From Lumbricus terrestris (taxonomy: Eukaryota; Annelida; Clitellata; Crassiclitellata; Lumbricidae): a DNA stretch of 64,000 nt. The position numbers and the translations under genes were made by a program. The stretch spans positions 40,750,498 to 40,814,497 of the forward strand of contig OX457047.1 in NCBI GenBank assembly GCA_949752735.1, given 5' to 3'. The stretch's first letter is position 1, and each line of letters starts with the position of its first letter. This document shows positions 59,361 to 64,000 of this stretch, piece after piece. The notes beneath the pieces are model-generated. The model was given only the letters and a program-made list of their open reading frames with translations. It did not search any database and was not told the origin of the DNA.

Positions 59361-61720
59361 ATGCATCGGATGCGGACATCACGAATCGATCATCGTCGGT
59401 TGCAGCGACAGAATCGGATGCGACGAACCGTGACGACATCAGCGGAAGAGCCACGGTGACGAAGATGGAAAAGTCGGAGACAGATGAAGAAGATCCGGTG
59501 AATCCTCCACCGCTTCCACCGGATGATGTCCAGCCCGTGGACGATCAAGACCCCGTGAAATCATCTTCCTCAACGGCGAAGAAATCCTGCAATTCGGTGG
59601 AACCGTTGTGTGGAATGAAAGTATCGTCCAATGAAAACGTCGTCCACTCCGGACGAGCACCCACTTGGCCTGGCTCCTACCCCGCCTTGGGAGCCGAGCT
59701 CGCCCGCAAGCTGAAGCTACCAAAGGAGGGTGCTCTGTCGTCGGAAATGAAGGAGAGGGGTGTCAAGAGGGCAAAGGGAGAGGGCGTTGGTGATACGGTA
59801 GATCGACGATGCAGCGAGAAAACTCACGAGATGGAAAAGTCGACGGTTCCAGTAAGGATAGCGGAAGGACAGAAAACCGGAGAGGCGCAGAAGCTGGCAG
59901 ACGCGCTGAAAATGGCGGACGGAGCGAAAATGGCGGCTGGACACAAGACGTCGGTCGGCCACAGAATGGCGGCTGGACACAAGATGGCGGCTGGGCACAA
60001 AATGGCGGTTGTGGATTCGCGGGATATGACGGACGCACAGAAACTGGCAGAAGTCCTCAAAATGGCGGAGGGAATGAAAACGACCGCTGGCCAGAAACTG
60101 TCGAACGGGCAGAAGATTCTCGAAGGGCAGAAGCTGGTCGAAGCGCTGAAGATGGCGAATGCCAACAAAATGGCGGACGCCAACAAAATGGCGGACGCCC
60201 ACAAAATGGCGGACGGACAGAAGGCGACCTCTGCCGTTCAGAAGATGCCTCCACTGGATGTCGCCAAAACACCGGACGTACCGAAACTGTCGATCCACTA
60301 CAAACCGGCGGCGGAGGGATACCAGATGACGGACCTGTACAAGATGGCGGACGGATACAAGATGGCGGCGGGATTCGGACCGGACAGTGCGCTGGCGACG
60401 ATGACGAACCAGAGTTGGGCGGCAGCGGCCTATCGCTCGATGCTGCTGGCCGCATCCGTTGGGGGCGGCGGTGGAGGACATGGGGCTCTCGATCAGAAGG
60501 GGGTGATGACGGGCGGTGGGTTCTCTCCGGCGGCAGGGCTCCTGCCGACGTGTTACGGGATGAATGCGGCGGCCGCTGCACCCTTCGCCTTCCCGTCGCC
60601 CGCCTTCCCCTTCTACTCGCCCTACTTGTTCATGGGGATCCCGCTGCACCCACTCAGATGCCCTCCCATCTACCCTGACCTCCTACAGCAGCAGCAGCAG
60701 CAGCAGCAGCACTCGCTTCAACAACACCAGCAGCAGCAGTCGTCTGGGGGACGTGACTCCACTGCAACGACGTGTCACCCCGCAACCACTTCCGTCTCCC
60801 TTGGACAATCCACTGGTCCCCACTCATCTTCATCAACATTGTCCTCCACGGCAGGAGGAGGGGGAGGGGGAGGAGTGGGAGGTGGTGGTTCTCGCAAGCG
60901 AAAACTTTCTCACAGCAACCATCATTCAAACCCGGAACCCGCATCCGAGTCGTCGGCACCGTCGTCAAAGAAGCCCTTTCGTGGGGACAAGACCACCACC
61001 ACCACCCCCACCACCCACAACGTCCCTCCTCCTTCGCTGACATCAAAGTGGATGCCACCGCCTCATCTTCCTCCTCCCCCAGGCTACACCACGGGCGGTC
61101 ATCTTCCCGATTCGAACGGACAAAGGGCTTCCCATCAGTACGGGGCAGCAGCGGCGGCAGACGACCCCTCCTCGGCCGGGGCGCCTCGCCGCCCTGGTGG
61201 ACAGCAGTTGTCCCCTTCCGCGGCGGGAGGAGACGGGGGTGTCGCCGCCGCCACACGGGGTAATTACCCGATCAGCCCCTCCTGCCCCTCCTCCTCTTCT
61301 TCCCGCCTCTCGTCTGCGTACGCAATCTTTGCGCGCCAGGTGGCGGCAGCGGCTGCGGCGCATGCGCACAGACTGGCGTCGGACGCGGACGGAGGAGGCG
61401 CGGGAGGAGGAGGTGCCCGGATTGGTTGCCTTGGTAACTACGGACGCGGCGGTGGCATCGTTTACGATCAGCACGGAGCGCTCGATCTGAGCGTCGGAGG
61501 GGGAGGAGGAGGATGGGAGAGGGGAAGAGAGAGGAGCGGGGAGGAGGAAGGAGAGGGAGAACTGGAAAACACAGGAGGAGGAGCAGGAGGAGGAGGTGGA
61601 GTAGATGGAGATGGAGCGGTGGAAGGAGGAGAAGGAGTGCGTGGAGAAGGAGGTGGAGGAGAAGGAGAAGGAGGTGGAGGAGGAGAGGGAGAGAGCGAGT
61701 GTACAGACAGTGGCAGCTAA
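59361..61720 (+). CDS. Large terminal coding exon: low-complexity nuclear-type protein with ALDLSV motif
   Basis: Open for 785 codons from the acceptor TTATTTGCAG (59360) to TAA 61718-61720. The long frame needs a phase-1 donor upstream; neither known donor (phase 0 at 28218 or 51654, phase 2 at 53366) supplies it. ATG 59465 is in frame with A at -3 and G at +4, so an independent start (751 residues) is possible. In order: acidic/Pro-rich N-terminus; about 20 copies of a KMADG/HKMAAG motif (residues 182-336); an Ala-rich and aromatic block (PFAFPSPAFPFYSPYLF); short polyQ (about 441); a basic SRKRKL (about 510); Ser/Pro-rich sequence; ALDLSV (706-711), matching the CtBP-binding motif seen in vertebrate RAI2; and a Gly/Glu tail. 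Function unknown; a transcriptional cofactor role is inference. Confidence 0.65.
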
Positions 61721-62920
61721 AGGCATGGACCGCACGCATCCCTACCACCCTCTCCCCCCTCTCCCTCAATTCCCTACAACGAATGGACGCTGTCGGCCTC
61801 CATGGCCGCTGAGCGTCGCTCGTCTCTTCCCGCTTCCATTTCTCTCCTGTTCCATCTATTCATCCCTAGTTTCCTATTCCTCCCTCCCACAACCGCTCCT
61901 CTGTCCCGTCCATCAGTCGTCCATCCTTCCCTCTTCCACATCATCACACATCCTTCCTCTTTCGGTCTCCGTCGCTATCTGTCTCTCTCTGTCTGTCTGC
62001 CTCTCCGCCTCTCTCTCTACCACATTTTATCTGTCTGTCTAGGTCTGTCAGTCTCTATCTATCTGTCTGTCTGTCTGTGTGTCTGTCTATCTGTCTGTCT
62101 GTCTCTCTCTCTTCCAAGAATTACTGTCATCGTCATCGTCACCGCCACCACCACCACCACCACCACCACCACCACCACCACCACCACCACCACCACCACC
62201 AACCTTCTCATCTGTTTCGTCCAGTCACTCCTGAGCATTTCTTATTCTCGTTTTCTTCCACATCCTTTCGCCTCTTCCTCTTCTGCTCTCCCTTCTTACC
62301 AACTTTATTCCTTTTCAATTCCCAATCCTTCTCGTCGTCGTCGTCCTCTTCCTCCTCTCCTCCTCCTCCTCCTCCTCCTCCTATTCTCCTCCCTTCCTCC
62401 TCCTTTCGCCCCTTTCACCAGCATTCATCGTGTTCAATTCCCCATCCTCCTCCGTCCCCTTCTTGTCCTCTCTCGTCCTCCACCATATCATTTCTCACCC
62501 CGATGCCCCTCTCCAACGTCGAGACCGTGCGCTACAAATGTCCCCATAGGACTCTGAAAGGCGCTGAAACAGCCTACTTTATTGTGCGAGACGTGCGCGT
62601 TTTATGGACCAAAGCACCGACCGCACTGCGGCGCATGTATACACGCTTCCGGGACGGCGCACTATTTACGACCGGGACGTGCTCGAATGGACATTGGTCG
62701 AGGGAGGAGCTTCGTTTCTCCCGCCAGGAAACCCAGCGGTTTAGGACAGGGAGTTGGGAGGAACTCGTGTAGAAATGGACAAGCTTCCCAGATGGGCCTT
62801 GATATATTCTTAATGGAAAAAAACAGTAGGGCCTACGGAAACATTTTCAATCTGTTGTACTTGTTTGTACTTTTGAATGTGGAATCGTGAAGATCTCAAA
62901 TAAAGTGCGGTGTGTCTGTT
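61721..62920 (+). other. 3' UTR of the terminal exon
   Basis: Pyrimidine-rich, with CTGTCTGTC (62030-62110), (CAC)n at 62143-62200 and (CTC)n at 62350-62390. It runs to the AATAAA at 62899. A CpG-containing island at 62510-62760 includes a frame with LCETC and HCGAC (C-x2-C twice), which could be chance. Confidence 0.5.
62899..62904 (+). promoter_or_regulatory. Poly(A) signal AATAAA
   Basis: AATAAA followed within 10-25 bases by GT-rich GTGCGGTGTGTCTGTTGG, the usual downstream element. Confidence 0.65.
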
Positions 62921-62929
62921 GGCAGAAGT

Positions 62930-63181
62930 GGGGTAAGATACATGGTTGCGAAATGTATGGGGGGGGGGGGTAGTGGGTGGAGGAGGCTGACCGGTGGGTG
63001 GAGCAAAATGTATGGGAGAAATGTATTATTATTATTATTTTAAGAAGGATGGTATGAAAGTCAGGATATGATTTTATGGGCAGATTAGCAGAATGCATTG
63101 GAGACATTTTCACTGAAAGGATATATTCTTAAGATTTAAGAATACAGGTGAAAAAGTCCAATGGGTGGTGGGTGTGCGTGC

Positions 63182-63216
<35 letters not shown>

Positions 63217-63260
63217 TGCGTGTGTATGTTGTGTGCGCATGTGTGTGGGGAAAATTTAAT
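62930..63260. repeat. G-rich and (GT)n low complexity
   Basis: G-run 62960-62971, (ATT)n at 63025-63042, GTGCGTGTGTGT at 63172-63246. 63261-63560 is AT-rich with no gene seen. Confidence 0.8.
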
Positions 63261-63560
63261 CACATGAGTACAGGAACAAATTGTACGGATAAAATTAATA
63301 AGAAATATCTTACGTTACAAGATTTAATCCAAACCACCTGAGGAGGTTACCCTACTTCTGCTACCACTTGCACCCTGATCTATAATTTAATTTAATAAAA
63401 AATATACTCACTGACTTGACTACTGCGTTGCTTTTGGTTTATATATTTGTATTTTATGATGCGCCACTAAATTGAATGGCAGCATAAGATGGCGGTATAA
63501 CTTCTTCACAAATACCAATTTTTATTTATTTTTCTGACTACGCCTGTGACCTAATAGTTA

Positions 63561-64000
63561 TACAGGGTGCGGCAAAATAAAGTAATCCCCTACGGATTTT
63601 TGCCCATATCTTGGCCAAACATACGAATTTTTAAATGAAACTTTACAGTCTTAAAGGCACTTCATATCTACGTACAATGGTCAAATTTTAGCAAAATATT
63701 TCAAACAGAACAAAAGTTATATCACTTTTAGTGAGGCCACCCACCGTTTTTTGACGATTCAAAAACGAAACGCAAATGTTTTAAAGGTTTTTTGCTAATA
63801 TCATGGCCAGTAGTAAGAATTTCGGAATGACATTTTACAGGCACAAAGACAATTCATATCTACACATGATGGTCAGATTTCATTAAAATATTTCAAACAC
63901 AACGAAAGTTATACCACTTTTAGTGAGGCCACCCACCGTTTTTGACGATTAAAACACGTAACGCAACAAAAAGTAACAAAAACGTGATTTTATCAAGTCA
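63561..64000 (+). mobile_element. DNA transposon left end, cut by the window edge
   Basis: Begins TACAGGGTGCGGCAAAATAA after TA, resembling the TACAGGGTGTCCCAAAA ends of Tc1/mariner-type elements. A unit of about 180 bp repeats twice (63605-63782 and 63785-63965), each ending with TAGTGAGGCCACCCACCGTT. The other end lies outside the window. Confidence 0.5.

Noticed and set aside
59717..61769. Minus-strand frames of 200-310 codons opposite the terminal exon
   Set aside because: Antisense of the KMADG repeats and GC-rich tail. The + strand has an acceptor, a stop and a poly(A) signal in order.

Overview
The window looks like a stretch of nuclear DNA from a metazoan, most likely a marine invertebrate. 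Coding is sparse and split by splice sites. A SAND-domain transcription-factor exon is present. Fossil transposons of animal type (hAT, piggyBac-like, RNase-H-bearing non-LTR, CR1/L2-like) sit among the genes, and the palindrome TAGGCCTA is over-represented. I cannot name the phylum from the sequence alone. The dominant feature is an extreme load of simple repeats: CA, TA, CAG, GAT, AAT, GGAA/GGAT, GACA, GATA, CATA, GGGA, GGCA, GATT, and long purine or pyrimidine tracts. These cover a large part of the window and create most of the long open frames on both strands.

Layout. At 1-231 is the possible end of a coding exon of a gene entering from the left, with AATAAA signals. From 0.3 to 25.7 kb lie microsatellites, a CR1/L2-like retrotransposon relic (7.5-7.9 kb), a hAT fossil with a broken transposase (9.3-10.5 kb), a 343-bp hAT MITE (14.6 kb) and a 4-kb transposon with inverted repeats of about 1 kb (16.9-20.9 kb). 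A 55-56-bp minisatellite (25.05-25.6 kb) and a GC-rich leader with an E2F-type site precede the main gene.

Main gene. A 715-codon exon (26074-28218) carries a cysteine-containing octapeptide repeat, a basic nuclear-localisation run and a complete SAND domain with the KDWK motif. It ends at a consensus phase-0 donor. The next exon I can support is 51250-53366; its acceptor is also phase 0, so the two fit across an intron of about 23 kb. That intron holds a piggyBac-like MITE, a fold-back element with 9-bp target duplications, a hAT element, alternating purine and pyrimidine blocks, and an RFX X-box.

Right part. A non-LTR retrotransposon relic (54.6-56.9 kb) is split in frame by a hAT element with exact 8-bp duplications. 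A third large exon (59361-61720) encodes a low-complexity nuclear-type protein with an ALDLSV motif of the CtBP-binding kind, followed by a 3' UTR and poly(A) signal (62899). Its reading phase does not fit a direct join to the 51-53 kb exon. It is therefore either the last exon after an unseen small exon, or a separate gene whose first in-frame methionine (59465) has a good Kozak context. The window ends inside another transposon that starts at 63561.

No bacterial, viral or CRISPR features were found. The best candidates for something not described before are the octapeptide-repeat SAND protein, the 4-kb long-TIR transposon with its subterminal repeats, and the GGACATTAGCCCCCC fold-back element.
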